Assembly: GCA_039516895.1 (NCBI GenBank)
Contig: CP154437.1
Coordinates: 1,302,001 to 1,366,000 of the forward strand
Reading direction: 5' to 3'
Source of the DNA: Campylobacter coli
GTDB lineage: Bacteria > Campylobacterota > Campylobacteria > Campylobacterales > Campylobacteraceae
DNA length: 64,000 nucleotides
Shown here: positions 63,285 to 64,000 of the stretch, one piece after another
Position numbering within the stretch: the stretch's first letter is position 1
How the letters are laid out: each line of letters begins with the position of its first letter
Notes under the pieces: model-generated
What the model saw: the letters and a program-made list of their open reading frames with translations, nothing else
The model's database searches: none
What the model was told of the DNA's origin: nothing
Translations under genes and position numbers: made by a program

Positions 63285-64000
63285 TCAATCTACTTTTTTA
63301 AATACCACACAACCATTTGTGCCGCCAAAGCCAAAAGAATTACTCATCACAACTCTTAAATCCGCTTTTCTGGCCTCATTTGGTATATAATCTAAATCAC
63401 ATTCTTCATCGCTAACAAATTGATTAATAGTAGGTGGCATAATTCCATTGTCTAATGCCATGATACTAATAACCGCTTCAATAGCTCCTGCAGCACCCAA
63501 ACAATGTCCTGTTTGTCCTTTTGTTGAGCTAACCGCTGGAATTTCACTTCCAAAAAGCTCTTTAATTGCAGCTGTTTCATTTTTGTCATTTACGGGCGTT
63601 GAAGTTCCATGTGCATTAATATAATCTACCTTTGGATTTCCTGCCATTTTTAAGGCTTTTTTCATCGCTCTTAAAGGTCCATCTAATGTAGGTGAGGTAA
63701 TGTGATGCGCATCAGCACTTTCTCCAAAACCAACCAATTCAGCATAAATCTTAGCTCCACGCTTTTTAGCCTCTTCATACTCTTCAAAAACTAAAGCACC
63801 TGCACCCTCTCCCATTACAAAACCATCTCTTTCTTTATCAAAAGGTCTTGAAGCGTGAGCAGGATCATCATTTCTAGTAGAAAGGGCTTTCATCGAAGCA
63901 AAACCACCGATTCCTACAGGACAAATAGCAGCTTCTGCGCCAATTACTAACATTTTACTAGCATTACCCAAAGCTATACTTTTATAAGCTTCTCCTATGG
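63285..64000 (-). CDS. fabF: Beta-ketoacyl-ACP synthase II, C-terminal part (partial)
   Basis: The C-terminal 238 residues of FabF (KAS II), which extends acyl chains in type II fatty-acid synthesis. The two catalytic histidines are in [12 protein letters not shown] and [11 protein letters not shown], and the end [14 protein letters not shown] is typical. The active-site Cys and the N-terminal part lie beyond the window. The frame runs unbroken to base 64000. It precedes accA on the same strand. Confidence 0.96.
   Translation of the reverse strand, partial: IGEAYKSIALGNASKMLVIGAEAAICPVGIGGFASMKALSTRNDDPAHASRPFDKERDGFVMGEGAGALVFEEYEEAKKRGAKIYAELVGFGESADAHHITSPTLDGPLRAMKKALKMAGNPKVDYINAHGTSTPVNDKNETAAIKELFGSEIPAVSSTKGQTGHCLGAAGAIEAVISIMALDNGIMPPTINQFVSDEECDLDYIPNEARKADLRVVMSNSFGFGGTNGCVVFKKVD

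Overview
The window reads as chromosomal DNA of a thermotolerant Campylobacter, most likely Campylobacter jejuni or its close relative C. coli. It is A+T-rich and densely packed. From memory of the NCTC 11168 map, the gene order matches the stretch from clpB (Cj0509c) to fabF (Cj0442), read in reverse. Typical Campylobacter traits are ctb next to nssR, the futalosine-pathway gene mqnC, a CZB-type cytoplasmic chemoreceptor and a CfrB-type TonB receptor. Two tracts differ from the reference order as I remember it.

Layout. (1) 1-9.7 kb: clpB tail, pbpA-maf-alaS, a three-gene operon (DegT-type aminotransferase, MetE-core protein, Gfo/Idh dehydrogenase) and hemH. (2) 9.7-16.2 kb: amt, selU, a HIT protein, trpC, a TPR lipoprotein, a CxxCxxxCC protein, a TrmN6-like methyltransferase, a small exported protein and tRNA-Arg. 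(3) 16.2-19.2 kb: the str cluster fusA-rpsG-rpsL. (4) 19.2-22.1 kb: an accessory island. (5) 22.1-36 kb: rpoC-rpoB-rplL-rplJ-rplA-rplK-nusG-secE-tRNA-Trp-rpmG-tuf and four tRNAs. (6) 36-45.7 kb: an amino-acid ABC transporter without binding protein, nssR/ctb, recG, an M16-like protein, mqnC, an MFS exporter and nusA. (7) 45.8-54.7 kb: HP0268-like gene, miaB, a lipid A acyltransferase-like gene, a PilM/N/O-like trio, thiC with a TPP riboswitch, a DnaQ-like exonuclease, rpe, rpmB, a DUF465 protein and the chemoreceptor. (8) 54.7-64 kb: NUDIX gene, cfrB, a four-step uptake and degradation operon, accA and fabF (cut by the window end).

The most unusual tract is the island between rpoC and rpsL. 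In NCTC 11168 this slot carries the L-fucose utilisation genes. Here it holds three minus-strand genes: a NADAR-like ADP-ribosyl hydrolase, a small-molecule or protein kinase of the APH fold, and a DarT-like ADP-ribosyltransferase. The island is bracketed by an imperfect 36-bp direct repeat (31 of 36 identical), each copy with a TATAAT box, so the island and the str operon appear to use sister promoters. The DarT-like toxin carries two different in-frame tandem-repeat tails, one per terminus, made of Glu-Glu-Tyr units. I propose a DarT1-NADAR toxin-antitoxin module expanded by a kinase.

The second unusual tract (57.7-61.9 kb) encodes a MatC-like dicarboxylate carrier, an HTD2/MaoC-type hydratase, a CaiB-type CoA-transferase and a CitE-type lyase. 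This is the enzyme set for converting itaconate or mesaconate through citramalyl-CoA to pyruvate and acetyl-CoA. The carrier is split by a -1 frame change exactly at an A_AAA_AAG heptamer next to the stop codon, which could be programmed frameshifting, a phase switch or a plain mutation.
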